Shown here: one piece after another, positions 26,892-36,361 of the stretch | Layout: each line of letters starts with the position of its first letter | Numbering within the stretch: the stretch's first letter is position 1 | Source of the DNA: Planctomycetota bacterium | GTDB lineage: Bacteria > Planctomycetota > Phycisphaerae > UBA1845 > PWPN01 | Assembly (NCBI GenBank): GCA_022711465.1 | Contig: JAKLEZ010000008.1 | Span: 62,001 to 126,000, forward strand | Length of the DNA stretch: 64,000 nt | Direction of reading: 5' to 3' | Notes under the pieces: generated by a model | The model's input: only the letters and a program-made list of their open reading frames with translations | Database searches by the model: none | What the model was told of the DNA's origin: nothing | Made by a program: the position numbers and the translations under genes

Positions 26892-26920
26892 TTGACGCAA
26901 CCGCCCGCCCCGGATACACT
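26892..26920 (+). promoter_or_regulatory. purA promoter TTGACG-N17-TACACT
   Basis: TTGACG and TACACT are separated by 17 bp, about 100 bp before the purA start codon. The divergent gap 26713-27023 holds nothing else that I can identify. Confidence 0.6.
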
Positions 26921-27023
26921 ACGTCACCGCGTTGCTGGACGATGCCTGAAGCCGCGGCGGCAGAGTCGTTGAGCTCCCCCCGGGCGGCTGAAACCTCGGG
27001 CTTTCCCAGAGAGACAAAACCTC

Positions 27024-28325
27024 ATGGACTTGGGCAAACTCGGACATACGTGCGTCGTCGGTCTGCACTGGGGCGACGAGGGCAAGGGCAAAATCGTCGA
27101 CCTGCTCACCGAGCATTTCGATATCGTGGTCCGCTATAACGGCGGGGGAAATGCCGGCCACACCGTGCACGTCAACGGGCAGAAGTTCGCCCTCCACCTG
27201 CTGCCCGTCGGCGTGCTGAGCCCGGGCAAGACGGCCACCATCGGGCCGGGCGTCGCCCTCGACCTCCACCGGATGCTGGAGGAGGTCTCTGCCCTGGCCG
27301 AGCGCGGCATCATCGTCGGGCCGAACCTCAAGATCAGCGACCGGTCTCACCTCGTCATGCCCTATCACAAGAAACAGGATCTGCTCTCCGAGGCCGCTCT
27401 CGGCAACAGCAAGATCGGCACCACCGCCCGCGGAATCGGGCCCTGCTACGCCGACAAGATGCTCCGCGCAACGGCCATCCGCGTCGGCGACCTGCTCCAC
27501 CCGGATAAGTTCCGCGAACAACTCCGACGCATCGTCGACCTCAAGAACAAAACCTTCGCCGCCTTGTACAACGACCGCGAGCCACTCAATGCCTCGGAGA
27601 TCGCTGACCAGTACCTGGCCTGCGCCGACCGCGTTCGCGGCAATATCTGCGACACGACCCGGTTCTTCTTCGAAGCCATCCAGGCCGGTAAGCGGCTGCT
27701 CTTCGAAGGAGCCAACGGAGCCCTCCTCGATATCGACCATGGTACGTTCCCGTTCGTCACCAGCAGCACCACAAGTGCCCTGGGCGTACCGGCCGGGGCC
27801 GGTGTACCCGCCAGCACGCTCACCAGCTGCATCGGCGTCACCAAGGCCTACACCACCCGTGTCGGTGCCGGACCATTCCCGTCCGAACTTGACAACGAGA
27901 TCGGCCAGTACATCCGCGAACGTGGGCACGAATACGGCACAACCACCGGCCGACCTAGACGATGCGGCTGGTTCGACGCCGCGGCCGCCCAGTACAGCAC
28001 CCGGCTGAGTGGAATCACCCACCTGGCGATCATGCACCTGGATACGCTCAGCGGCCTGGATCGCGTCGGCATCTGCACCGGCTACCGCGCCCCGGACGGC
28101 CCTCTGCCCGGCTTCGTCTCCGATGGCGCCACCATGGAACAAGTCCAGCCAGTGCTGGAGTACCTGCCCGGCTGGAAAGGCGACCTCCGCAACGTCCGCT
28201 CGTTTGATGACTTACCGCGAGAAGCACGCCATTACGTCGATCGCATCGAGTCCCTCGTCGGCGTGCGAATCGCAATCCTCAGTGTCGGACCGGATCGAAC
28301 CCAAACCCTCATCCGGTCGATATAA
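27024..28325 (+). CDS. purA: Adenylosuccinate synthetase
   Basis: 433 residues, typical for the family. It condenses IMP and aspartate, using GTP, to form adenylosuccinate, the first committed step to AMP. The GDEGKGK phosphate-binding loop follows the first strand (VVGLHWGDEGKGKIVD), and YNGGGNAGHTV, the GIGPCYADK IMP-binding segment, and TTTGRPRRCGWFD are all family signatures. It acts in the cytoplasm. The stop codon is immediately followed by the uppS start, so the two genes probably form an operon driven by the promoter at 26892-26920. Confidence 0.97.
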   Translation: MDLGKLGHTCVVGLHWGDEGKGKIVDLLTEHFDIVVRYNGGGNAGHTVHVNGQKFALHLLPVGVLSPGKTATIGPGVALDLHRMLEEVSALAERGIIVGPNLKISDRSHLVMPYHKKQDLLSEAALGNSKIGTTARGIGPCYADKMLRATAIRVGDLLHPDKFREQLRRIVDLKNKTFAALYNDREPLNASEIADQYLACADRVRGNICDTTRFFFEAIQAGKRLLFEGANGALLDIDHGTFPFVTSSTTSALGVPAGAGVPASTLTSCIGVTKAYTTRVGAGPFPSELDNEIGQYIRERGHEYGTTTGRPRRCGWFDAAAAQYSTRLSGITHLAIMHLDTLSGLDRVGICTGYRAPDGPLPGFVSDGATMEQVQPVLEYLPGWKGDLRNVRSFDDLPREARHYVDRIESLVGVRIAILSVGPDRTQTLIRSI

Positions 28326-28326
28326 T

Positions 28327-29109
28327 ATGATCATGCGCGAACCGCCCATCGACCCCCAGGACGAACTCGGGCTGCGACCGGACCAGCTGCCCCGGCATAT
28401 CGCCATCATCATGGATGGCAACGGCCGGTGGGCCAACCTCCGCAACCGGCCCCGCATCCATGGACATATCGAGGGAGCGGCTAACGTCCGCGAGATCATC
28501 ACCCATTGCGCCCGCCTCAAACTCGATGCACTCACCCTGTACAGCTTCAGCGCCGAAAACTGGAAACGCCCACGCCGTGAAGTCGACGCACTCATGAACC
28601 TCTACGTCGAATACCTCATCAAGGAACGAGAGGAAATCATGGACAACGACGTCCGGCTAATCCAGATCGGCCGCCGAGACCGGCTCCCCGAGGCCGTCCT
28701 TCGAGAACTGGACGTCACTCAGAACATGAGCCGCAACAACCGGGGCCTCAAGCTCTGCCTGGCAATCAACTACGGCTCCCGAGACGAAATCGTGGACGCC
28801 GTCAGGGCCATCGTCGCCGACGCTCAGGCCGGGCGGCTCGATCCGGCCGAAATCGACGAGGCCTGCATCAGCTCCCATCTTTACACCGCCGGCGTTCCCG
28901 ACCCCGATTTGCTCGTCCGCACGGCCGGCGAGATGCGCGTCAGCAACTTCCTGCTCTGGCAGATCAGCTACGCGGAACTGTACGTCACCGACGTACTCTG
29001 GCCGGATTTCGGCAAGGACGAACTCAACGACGCCATCCGAGCCTATGCCGCCCGCGATCGGCGGTTCGGCGGCGTGAAGACCGACGTGCCGTCGGGGGAA
29101 CAGGCATAG
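28327..29109 (+). CDS. uppS: Isoprenyl transferase (undecaprenyl diphosphate synthase)
   Basis: 260 residues. IAIIMDGNGRWA carries the catalytic aspartate (D30), YSFSAENWKRP is the substrate-binding loop, and DLLVRTAGEMRVSNFLLWQISYAELY is the C-terminal signature of cis-prenyltransferases. It makes the C55 lipid carrier needed for wall and surface glycan assembly at the inner membrane. Two ATGs (28327 and 28333) compete as start; the first lies one base after the purA stop. Pairing with purA is unusual, since uppS more often neighbours cdsA or frr. Confidence 0.96.
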   Translation: MIMREPPIDPQDELGLRPDQLPRHIAIIMDGNGRWANLRNRPRIHGHIEGAANVREIITHCARLKLDALTLYSFSAENWKRPRREVDALMNLYVEYLIKEREEIMDNDVRLIQIGRRDRLPEAVLRELDVTQNMSRNNRGLKLCLAINYGSRDEIVDAVRAIVADAQAGRLDPAEIDEACISSHLYTAGVPDPDLLVRTAGEMRVSNFLLWQISYAELYVTDVLWPDFGKDELNDAIRAYAARDRRFGGVKTDVPSGEQA

Positions 29110-29155
29110 GACGAAAACGGAAACGCCAACAACCGAAAGCCGAAAGGCAGACTCG

Positions 29156-29177
29156 CGTAGGTGAAGCTTCGCCTGCG
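29156..29177. terminator. Hairpin in the convergent uppS / efflux-adaptor gap
   Basis: A 9-bp stem (two G-T pairs) with the tetraloop AGCT lies 46 bp after the uppS stop and about 70 bp from the stop of the opposing gene. Without a T-tract it may act as a weak bidirectional terminator. Confidence 0.35.
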
Positions 29178-29245
29178 GGTCCGTGATCGATTCGATTGAC
29201 CCTGCCCCGACAGAAGGTCCCCCGCATCCGACACAAGACTCAATC

Positions 29246-30544
29246 TCAGGCCGGGGCGGTCGTGGCCACTTGCATTCCTTCCGTGAGGCGGGCATCCGGA
29301 TTCAACACGACGTCGTCTTCCGGAGACAGTCCCGAGGCCACGCCGATTGCCGTTCCATAGTCACCAGCGAGTCGAATTTTCTTGTACTGGAGCCGGCCGT
29401 CCGGAGCCACGACCGCCACCCGTGTTCCGGCGGCATCAATCACTAATGCGCTGACCGGTAGAAGCAACGGCGGCGTCTCGGTTGTGATGGAGAAAGTGAC
29501 TTTGACGTACATACCGGGCAACAGCAGGCCGTCCTTATTGGTGATCAGAACTTCGGTCCGCATGGTCCTCGATTCCGGCTCGATGGCCCGAGCCGTGCGT
29601 GACACCTCGCCGACCAGCTTGCGGTCGCCTTGCCCGGAAAGCGTGAGTTCCGCCTTCTGTCCAGGCCTGATCGACGAAGCGGAGGACTGGGGCACCTCAA
29701 CAAATACCCGAACGGTTTGGGCTTGCACGATCTTGAAAAGCGCTGGGCTGTCGCCGCCACCCGCAGTGATCAGATCGCCGATATCGACGTACCGAGCCGT
29801 GACGGTGCCGTCAAATGGTGCCAGCATCCGGGAGAACGACTTCAGCTGAGCGAGCCGGCGCACGTTTGCCTCAGCCGCGTCGACATCCGCCTTGCTCGCC
29901 CGCACGGTGGACAGGGCGGTGTCGTACGCCGCCTGCCGTTCAGCCAGATCCTGTACGCTGATCGCCTTGCCGTCCGACAGACTTCTATACCGCTCCAGCG
30001 TAGTCCTCGCGAGATTGGCCGCGGACTCAGTCGTGGCCAGCCGGGCCTGGGCCTGCGCTTGGGCGGCCTGAGCCTGACCCAGCTCCTGGTCAATCTCGGG
30101 GGTATCGATCTCCGCGATCAACTGCCCTTCCTTGACGTCGTCGCCGATATCGAAGAACCAGCGTTTGAGATAGCCGTCGGCCCTGGCGCAGACGGTCGTC
30201 TCCCGCATGGCCTGCACATTGCCCGGCAGACCGAGTTGAGTCACCGAAGGTCCGATTTTGGGCTTGGCCACATTGACCACCGGCGCCGCCTGTCTGATGC
30301 GATCCGCTTCGGCGCGAAGGCCCGCCTCGCGATGCACGCGCGGCAACCACCCGGTCAGAAAAAGCGCCACGAGCGCACCTGCACCAGCCAGGAACAGAAC
30401 CGCCACAAGCAATGGCCCTGGTTTCGAGAGCGGCACGGTGTTGACGACGTCCTCTACCCCGGTGTTCGCCGAACGAGGACGATCTGGTGATCCCGCCGCA
30501 GGCCCGGCCGAGCGCGGATTCTGATTGGGCTCTGATTCAGTCAT
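29246..30544 (-). CDS. RND efflux periplasmic adaptor (membrane fusion protein)
   Basis: 432 residues from the ATG at 30544, which overlaps the stop of the pump gene as ATGA. A membrane anchor is present at about residues 45-65 (LLVAVLFLAGAGALVALFL). The lipoyl halves flank a helical hairpin (ADGYLKRWFFDIGDDVKEGQLIAEID, then LAPFDGTVTARYVDIGDLI), followed by the beta-barrel domain (VFVEVPQSSASSIRPGQKAEL) and membrane-proximal domain. This is the standard layout of adaptors that link an RND pump to an outer-membrane channel. No TolC-like channel gene lies nearby. Confidence 0.93.
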   Translation of the reverse strand: MTESEPNQNPRSAGPAAGSPDRPRSANTGVEDVVNTVPLSKPGPLLVAVLFLAGAGALVALFLTGWLPRVHREAGLRAEADRIRQAAPVVNVAKPKIGPSVTQLGLPGNVQAMRETTVCARADGYLKRWFFDIGDDVKEGQLIAEIDTPEIDQELGQAQAAQAQAQARLATTESAANLARTTLERYRSLSDGKAISVQDLAERQAAYDTALSTVRASKADVDAAEANVRRLAQLKSFSRMLAPFDGTVTARYVDIGDLITAGGGDSPALFKIVQAQTVRVFVEVPQSSASSIRPGQKAELTLSGQGDRKLVGEVSRTARAIEPESRTMRTEVLITNKDGLLLPGMYVKVTFSITTETPPLLLPVSALVIDAAGTRVAVVAPDGRLQYKKIRLAGDYGTAIGVASGLSPEDDVVLNPDARLTEGMQVATTAPA

Positions 30545-33500
30545 GGCCGCTCCCAATCCAGTTCGGCGACGTGCGGCTTGGGCGGCCGCCGACGCAATAC
30601 ACTATACACCACCGGTACAAAGAAGAGCGTCGCGAACGTCGCCACGACCAGCCCTCCGATCACCGCTCGACCCAACGGCGCATTCTGCTCGCCACCCTCG
30701 CTCAAGCCGAGCGACATGGGCAGCATTCCCATGATCATCGCCAGAGCGGTCATGAGTACCGGCCGAAGGCGGGTCATGCCGGCCGCCAGCGCGGCCTGCG
30801 GGGCGCCCATTCCTGATCGGCGCTGGTCGTTGGCGAACGTGGTAACCAGAATGCTGTTCGCCGTGGCCACGCCGATACTCATGATCGCCCCCATGAGCGA
30901 AGGTACGTTGATGGTCGTTCCCGTGGCGAACAGCGTCCAGACAATGCCCGACAAGGCGCCGGGCAGAGCCATCAGGATGATGAGCGGATCGACCCACGAC
31001 TGGAAGTTCACTACCATGAGTAGGTAGACCAGCAGAACGGCAAACACCAAACCGTAGGTGAGACCACTGAATGAGTTGTTCATGCTCTCCACCTGGCCGC
31101 GAACCACCACCGTGGAGCCCCGGGGCAATTGTCGTCGGTAACGATCGAGAATCTCGTCGACTGCCCGAGAGACCGAGCCCAAGTCAGTATCCTGAACGCC
31201 GACCAACACGTCGAGCGTGCGAGCGACGTTGTGGTGGGTGACGTTGGCCAAGCCGGTGGAATGCGATACCTCTGCCACGTCACTCAGAAGCCGCGGCTCG
31301 TTCAGCCCCGTCGCTGTGATAGGCGTGTTCTCGAGAGCGCTGATTGAGTTGATCTTATACTGAGGCGTCTGGACGATGATGGAGTACTGCACGCCGCGTA
31401 TCGGGTCGAGCCAGAAATTGGGCGCCGTCTGACCGCTGCCGCTGAGCGACATCAGCATGTCGTTGGCCACGTCACGCTGGCTCAGTCCGAGCTGAGCGGC
31501 CAAGGTGCGGTCGACATTCACACGAAGTTCCGGCACATTCACGACCTGGTGAAGGTGCACGTCGACCGCGCCGGGAATGGCCGCGACCTCCCGGCTGATG
31601 GCCTGAGCCAGGCGGAGGTTCTCGGCTTGATTTGCTTTCGGCCCGACGATCTGGATGTCGATCGGCGCGCTGATGCCGAAATTGAGGACCTGCGTGGCGA
31701 TGTCCGGGGCCTGAAAGAAGAAGATGAGACCCGGAAATCGGGCTGCCAATTCCCGCCTGAGGCGCTTGACGTACTCGGGCGTGGTGCAGCGCCGCTCCGG
31801 CTTGAGGGCGATCAGCACCTCTCCCTCCGCGGTCGAAATCAGCGTGCCGTCGCTTAATGCCAGATTGAGCGGGCTGACCGGCGTCCCGATGTTGTCGAGG
31901 ACCATCGCCGTCTCTTCCGGCGGGATGATCTCGCGAATCACCTCGCCCACCTTCGCGAAGTGGCGTTCGGTCTCTTCGATCCGCGTACCCGGCGGGCATC
32001 GCACGTGCAGCCGGATCTGGCCGGCATCGACCGATGGAAAGAAATCCCGCCCGATCAACATAGCCAAACCGGCGGACGCGGCGACAAGCAGGGTCGCGAC
32101 CGTGAGAACAGTCATTCGGTGTTCCAGGCACCAAGCCAACAGCCCGCCGTAGAACCGTCGCAACTTCTCGAACTGCTTCTCGAAAATGCCGTGGAAACCG
32201 CCGCGAACGCCGTGACCCGCGGCCACCGCTGCCCCATCGGCAACTCGCGTCTCTCCTCCCTGGAGCTCGTCACGAAGAAGATAGTAGGCCATCGTCGGCA
32301 CCAGAGTTCGCGACAGGAGGTAGGACGCCAGCATCGCGAACACGACCGCCATCGCCATGGGGGTGAACAGGTACTTGGCGGCTCCGCTGATGAAGGCGAT
32401 GGGAGTGAAGACGATGCAGATGCACAGCGTGGAAACGAAGGCCGGCACCGCGATCTGCTGCGAGCCGTCGAGGATCGCCCGAACGAGTGTCTTGCGTTGG
32501 CCGAGGTTCCGGTGAATGTTCTCCACCGCGACCGTGGCGTCATCGACGAGGATGCCCACCGCCAGCGCCATCCCGCCGAGAGTCATGACATTGAGTGTCT
32601 GACCAAGCGCGTGCAGGATGGAAATCGACGTGAGAATGGAAAGCGGGATCGAGATGATCACGATGACGGTGCTGCGCCAGCTTCCCAGAAACAGCATGAT
32701 CATCAGGCCGGTAAGCCCTGCGGCGATGACGGCCTCCTTGACCACACCGTTGATGGCCGCCCGGACGAAAACCGACTGATCGAACAGCAGAGTCACCTTC
32801 AGTTCTCGCGGCAGAGTGGCCAGCACGCCCGGCAACGCCTTCCGGACCCGGTCTACGATGTCGAGCGTGGAAGCCCCACCGGCTTTCAGGATCGGCAAGA
32901 CGGCCGCCCGCTTGCCGTCCACATGCACGACATTCGTCTGCGGCGTGAAACCGTCGCGAACATGAGCCACGTCGCGCATGTAGATGGTCACACCGTTCAC
33001 CGTCTTGATCGGCAGGTCGTTGAACTCCTCGACCGTCGGCGGACTGCTGTTCAGCCGGACGTTGTATTCCTGCGAGCCAACCTTGGCAGTTCCCGCCGGA
33101 ATGATCAGGTTCTGGGCGTTCACGGCGGCGGAAATGTCGTCCGGCGACAGCCCCCATGCGTGAAGCTTATCTAGATCCAGATCGACCATGATCTGGCGAA
33201 ACTTCCCGCCATACGGAAAGGTGATCTGGGCGCCCTGCACCGTCGCCAGGCCGGTACGGATGAAATTCTGGCCGAAATCAAGAAGCTGCTGTTCGGTCAG
33301 CGTGTTGCTGCCCAGGGCCGCCTGAAGCACGGGGACATTGGACGCGTTGTAGCGGATGATGAGGGGCGGCGTGATGCCCGGTGGAAATGTTCTCAGGATG
33401 CTCTGCGAGATGGCCGTTATCTGGGCGGTGGCCGCCTCGATCTTGGCCCCCGGGTGGAAGAACACCTTAATGACGCACACGCCGCGGAGCGACTGGCTTT

Positions 33501-33744
33501 CGATGTGCTCGATGTCGTTGACCGTCGTGGTCATCGCCCGTTCGTAACCGGAGGCGATTCGCTGTTCCATTTCCTCCGGCGGCATCCCGGAGAAGGACCA
33601 CATCACTGCCACGACCGGAATGTCGATCTCCGGGAAGATATCCGTGGCCATGCGGACCAGGGTGACCCCGCCAAGAATGGCGATGAACATCGCCACGACA
33701 ATGAAGGTGTAGGTCCGCCTGAGTGCGAGTTCAACAAGCCACAT
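30541..33744 (-). CDS. RND-family efflux transporter
   Basis: About 1067 residues, the full length of the family. The N-terminal helix (WLVELALRRTYTFIVVAMFIAILGG) starts at the ATG at 33744; a GTG four codons earlier is possible. The proton-relay pair is in GMALAVGILVDDATVAVENI. The two periplasmic repeats are present, and the C-terminal half has the expected helices (GVATANSILVTTFANDQR). It is a proton-driven drug, solvent or metabolite exporter; the hydrophilic sequence resembles the HAE-type rather than metal-type pumps, but the substrate is unknown. It lies first in its operon, with the adaptor second, the reverse of the common order. A palindromic region lies upstream at 33930-33964. Confidence 0.95.
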   Translation of the reverse strand: MWLVELALRRTYTFIVVAMFIAILGGVTLVRMATDIFPEIDIPVVAVMWSFSGMPPEEMEQRIASGYERAMTTTVNDIEHIESQSLRGVCVIKVFFHPGAKIEAATAQITAISQSILRTFPPGITPPLIIRYNASNVPVLQAALGSNTLTEQQLLDFGQNFIRTGLATVQGAQITFPYGGKFRQIMVDLDLDKLHAWGLSPDDISAAVNAQNLIIPAGTAKVGSQEYNVRLNSSPPTVEEFNDLPIKTVNGVTIYMRDVAHVRDGFTPQTNVVHVDGKRAAVLPILKAGGASTLDIVDRVRKALPGVLATLPRELKVTLLFDQSVFVRAAINGVVKEAVIAAGLTGLMIMLFLGSWRSTVIVIISIPLSILTSISILHALGQTLNVMTLGGMALAVGILVDDATVAVENIHRNLGQRKTLVRAILDGSQQIAVPAFVSTLCICIVFTPIAFISGAAKYLFTPMAMAVVFAMLASYLLSRTLVPTMAYYLLRDELQGGETRVADGAAVAAGHGVRGGFHGIFEKQFEKLRRFYGGLLAWCLEHRMTVLTVATLLVAASAGLAMLIGRDFFPSVDAGQIRLHVRCPPGTRIEETERHFAKVGEVIREIIPPEETAMVLDNIGTPVSPLNLALSDGTLISTAEGEVLIALKPERRCTTPEYVKRLRRELAARFPGLIFFFQAPDIATQVLNFGISAPIDIQIVGPKANQAENLRLAQAISREVAAIPGAVDVHLHQVVNVPELRVNVDRTLAAQLGLSQRDVANDMLMSLSGSGQTAPNFWLDPIRGVQYSIIVQTPQYKINSISALENTPITATGLNEPRLLSDVAEVSHSTGLANVTHHNVARTLDVLVGVQDTDLGSVSRAVDEILDRYRRQLPRGSTVVVRGQVESMNNSFSGLTYGLVFAVLLVYLLMVVNFQSWVDPLIILMALPGALSGIVWTLFATGTTINVPSLMGAIMSIGVATANSILVTTFANDQRRSGMGAPQAALAAGMTRLRPVLMTALAMIMGMLPMSLGLSEGGEQNAPLGRAVIGGLVVATFATLFFVPVVYSVLRRRPPKPHVAELDWERP

Positions 33745-33929
33745 CGAGGCTCGCACTATACCCGGTCAGGCACGCGTAGGGAAAGCCAGATTCGCCGCTT
33801 GTCCGGGCGCCAAATGCGGCCCACCGGCGGGCCGGACGACCGTCGGCCAGGCATGCCATTCTGACAGCCCATCCCTCAGAGCGTCCGAATATGGCAGAGG
33901 CCCGGACGCCAATCCATGCCCACGCCTGT

Positions 33930-33964
33930 AATGACGTAACATCATGTCAAAAATGACGTTACGT
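33930..33964. promoter_or_regulatory. Nested palindrome in the efflux operon / groES gap
   Basis: ACGTAAC (33934-33940) and GTTACGT (33958-33964) form perfect inverted arms around an inner GTCA-aaaa-TGAC (33946-33957); AATGACGT also recurs as a direct repeat with a 22-bp period. It lies about 190 bp upstream of the efflux pump start and about 180 bp before groES in the divergent gap 33745-34142. The dyad looks like a repressor site, more likely for the efflux operon. Confidence 0.5.
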
Positions 33965-34142
33965 AGGACATGGCTGGGGCAAGCAGGCCCTGTTCAGGGT
34001 GCTGGCATTAAGCTTGCTCTCCCCCCGACGTTGGGTTCCCTCCCGCCGGTAAGTCCGCGCCCGCCAGTGGCCGGCTGCCCGTCGCGATGGGGCATGATGT
34101 GCGTAGAATGCCACTCGAATCGCATGAGAAAGGAGTTGGATG

Positions 34143-34439
34143 ATGGCAAAGATCAAAATCCGTCCGCTGGGTGACAAGGTCGTCGTCAAACGCGTGGAAG
34201 CGGAATCGAAGACCGCTGGCGGGATCGTCCTGCCCGACACCGCGAAAGAGAAGCCCCGGCGCGGAATCGTCCAGGCGACCGGCGACGGAAAACTCCTGGA
34301 CAGCGGGCAGCGAAGCAAGCTCCAGGTCGCCAAGAGCGACGAGGTGCTCTTCTCCAGCTACGCGGGCACGGAAATCAAGGTCGAAGGCGAGGAACTCCTG
34401 ATCCTCGACGAAAGCGATATCCTGGCGATAATCGGTTAA
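34143..34439 (+). CDS. groES: Co-chaperonin GroES
   Basis: 98 residues. [12 protein letters not shown] near the start and [34 protein letters not shown] at the end are diagnostic; [15 protein letters not shown] is the mobile loop that contacts GroEL. It caps the GroEL cavity during ATP-driven folding. An AGGAG lies 7 bp before ATG 34143, better spacing than for the adjoining ATG at 34140. A TAGAAT -10-like element is near 34104. I found no CIRCE palindrome in the upstream region, so HrcA control is not evident. Confidence 0.97.
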   Translation: MAKIKIRPLGDKVVVKRVEAESKTAGGIVLPDTAKEKPRRGIVQATGDGKLLDSGQRSKLQVAKSDEVLFSSYAGTEIKVEGEELLILDESDILAIIG

Positions 34440-34476
34440 GCGTTTAAATCAAGACTAATCCGTGGAGTGAAGATCT

Positions 34477-36108
34477 ATGGCAGCGAAGAAAATCGCATTT
34501 GAAATGGAAGCCCGCGAGGCGATTCGACGGGGCGTCAAACAGCTGGCCAAAGCCGTCAAGGTGACCCTAGGACCTTGTGGCCGTAACGTCATTCTTGAGA
34601 AGTCCTTCGGTTCACCTACAGTGACCAAGGACGGAGTCAGCGTGGCCAAGGAAATCGAGCTGGAGGATGCCTATGAGAATATGGGCGCCCAGATGGTCAA
34701 GGAGGTCGCCAGCAAGACCTCCACCGCGGCCGGTGACGGCACCACCACGGCTACCATCTACGCCGAGGCCATCTACGATGAGGGCCTCAAGAATGTGGCC
34801 GCCGGCGCCAACGCCATGGAGCTCAAACGCGGCATCGAGGCCGGAGTCAACGCCGTTGTCGACGAGCTGGCCAAGATGGCCACCAATGTCAAGGACACCG
34901 CCCAGATCGCCCAGGTTGGCACCTGCGCCGCCAACCAGGACGCCCACATCGGCAAGAAGATCGCCGAGGCCATGGACAAGGTCGGCAAGGACGGCGTCAT
35001 CACCGTCGAGGAGGGCAAGGGCCTCGAAACCACCGTCGAATTGGTCGAGGGCATGCAGTTCGATAAGGGCTACCTGTCACCCCACTTCGTCAATAACTTC
35101 GAATCGATGGAAGTCGTGCTCGACAAGCCCTACATCCTCATCCATGAGAAGAAACTCAGCGCCATCAAGGACCTCATCCCCCTGCTCGAAAAGGTCGCCA
35201 AGGCCGGCCGCCCCTTGCTGATCATCGCCGAAGAGGTCGAGGGCGAGGCCCTGGCTACCCTGGTGGTCAACAAGCTCCGTGGCACCCTGCAAGTGGCCGC
35301 GGTCAAGGCCCCCGGCTTCGGCGACCGCCGCAAAGCCATGCTCGATGATATCGCCATCCTGACCGGCGGCCGGGCCATCTTCGAGGACCTGGGCATCAAC
35401 CTGGAATCCGTGGACGTCAAGGACCTCGGCCAGGCCAAGAAGGTCACTATCGACAAGGACAACACCACCATCATCGAGGGCGCCGGCTCACCCAGCGCCA
35501 TCAAGGGCCGAATCCAGCAGATCAAGAACGAGATCGACACCACGACCAGCGACTACGACCGCGAGAAACTCGAGGAACGCCTTGCCAAGCTGGCCGGCGG
35601 AGTCGCCCAGATCAACGTCGGGGCGGCCACCGAGGTCGAAATGAAGGAACGCAAAGCCCTGGTCGAGGACGCCATGCACGCGTGCCGGGCGGCGGTCGAG
35701 GAAGGCATCCTTCCGGGCGGCGGCGTCGCCCCCCTGCGCTGCCTGGCAGCCCTCGATGCCTGCGCCAAGAAGCTCAAGGGCGATCAGAGGACCGGCGTGG
35801 ACATCGTTCGCCGGGCCCTCACCGCCCCGATCAAGCAGATTGCCGAGAACGCGGGCCTCGACGGCTCGATCGTCTGCCAGAAGGTGCTCGAGGGCGGTGA
35901 CAAAAACTTCGGCTACAACGCCCTGACCGGCGAGTACGGCGACCTGATCAAGATGGGCGTGCTCGTACCCAAGAAGGTCGAACGCGTCGCCCTGCAGAAC
36001 GCGGCCTCCGTCGCCGCCCTGCTCCTGACCACCGATGCGGCCGTCAGCGAAATCAAGGAAGAGAAGAAGCCCACCGGCGGCCCGCCGGGCGGAATGCCTC
36101 CCTATTGA
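34477..36108 (+). CDS. groEL: Chaperonin GroEL
   Basis: 543 residues. [36 protein letters not shown] with the nucleotide-binding aspartate, and [14 protein letters not shown] are signature segments. It forms the double-ring ATP-driven folding chamber with GroES. The gene lies 37 bp after groES and is followed by a strong terminator, so groES-groEL form a closed operon. The C-terminus ends [10 protein letters not shown] rather than in the repeated GGM tail seen in many GroELs. Some planctomycetes encode several GroELs; whether this is the sole copy cannot be judged here. Confidence 0.97.
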   Translation: MAAKKIAFEMEAREAIRRGVKQLAKAVKVTLGPCGRNVILEKSFGSPTVTKDGVSVAKEIELEDAYENMGAQMVKEVASKTSTAAGDGTTTATIYAEAIYDEGLKNVAAGANAMELKRGIEAGVNAVVDELAKMATNVKDTAQIAQVGTCAANQDAHIGKKIAEAMDKVGKDGVITVEEGKGLETTVELVEGMQFDKGYLSPHFVNNFESMEVVLDKPYILIHEKKLSAIKDLIPLLEKVAKAGRPLLIIAEEVEGEALATLVVNKLRGTLQVAAVKAPGFGDRRKAMLDDIAILTGGRAIFEDLGINLESVDVKDLGQAKKVTIDKDNTTIIEGAGSPSAIKGRIQQIKNEIDTTTSDYDREKLEERLAKLAGGVAQINVGAATEVEMKERKALVEDAMHACRAAVEEGILPGGGVAPLRCLAALDACAKKLKGDQRTGVDIVRRALTAPIKQIAENAGLDGSIVCQKVLEGGDKNFGYNALTGEYGDLIKMGVLVPKKVERVALQNAASVAALLLTTDAAVSEIKEEKKPTGGPPGGMPPY

Positions 36109-36163
36109 CGAACCCGATCTGAAGAATCGAACCGACCAGATTGACTCAGCCCGTCGACCCTCC

Positions 36164-36196
36164 AAGCGTCCGGAAGGCACCCCCTTCCGGACGCTT
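36164..36196 (+). terminator. Terminator of groES-groEL
   Basis: A perfect 14-bp stem (36164-36177 with 36183-36196) with a 5-nt loop lies 55 bp after the groEL stop, followed by the pyrimidine-rich CCTTCAT. Confidence 0.75.
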
Positions 36197-36287
36197 CCTT
36201 CATCGGAGCCAAACCAGCAGCCGGCCCTCGGTGATCCGCGATCATCTCCCTGGCAACGCCGTCAGACGCGGCGCGATTCGACAACGC

Positions 36288-36315
36288 TTGTCTCAGACCC
36301 GCCGGTTGTTATACT
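36288..36315 (+). promoter_or_regulatory. Promoter TTGTCT-N16-TATACT
   Basis: TTGTCT and TATACT are 16 bp apart, about 47 bp upstream of the IclR-family start codon. Confidence 0.5.
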
Positions 36316-36361
36316 GAAGGAACGACGTTTTGCGGGTGTTACAGAAGCGGACCCTCGCCCC

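Noticed and set aside
34000..34142. Possible CIRCE element before groES
   Set aside because: No nine-base inverted arms with nine-base spacing could be found; only a TAGAAT -10-like sequence remains.
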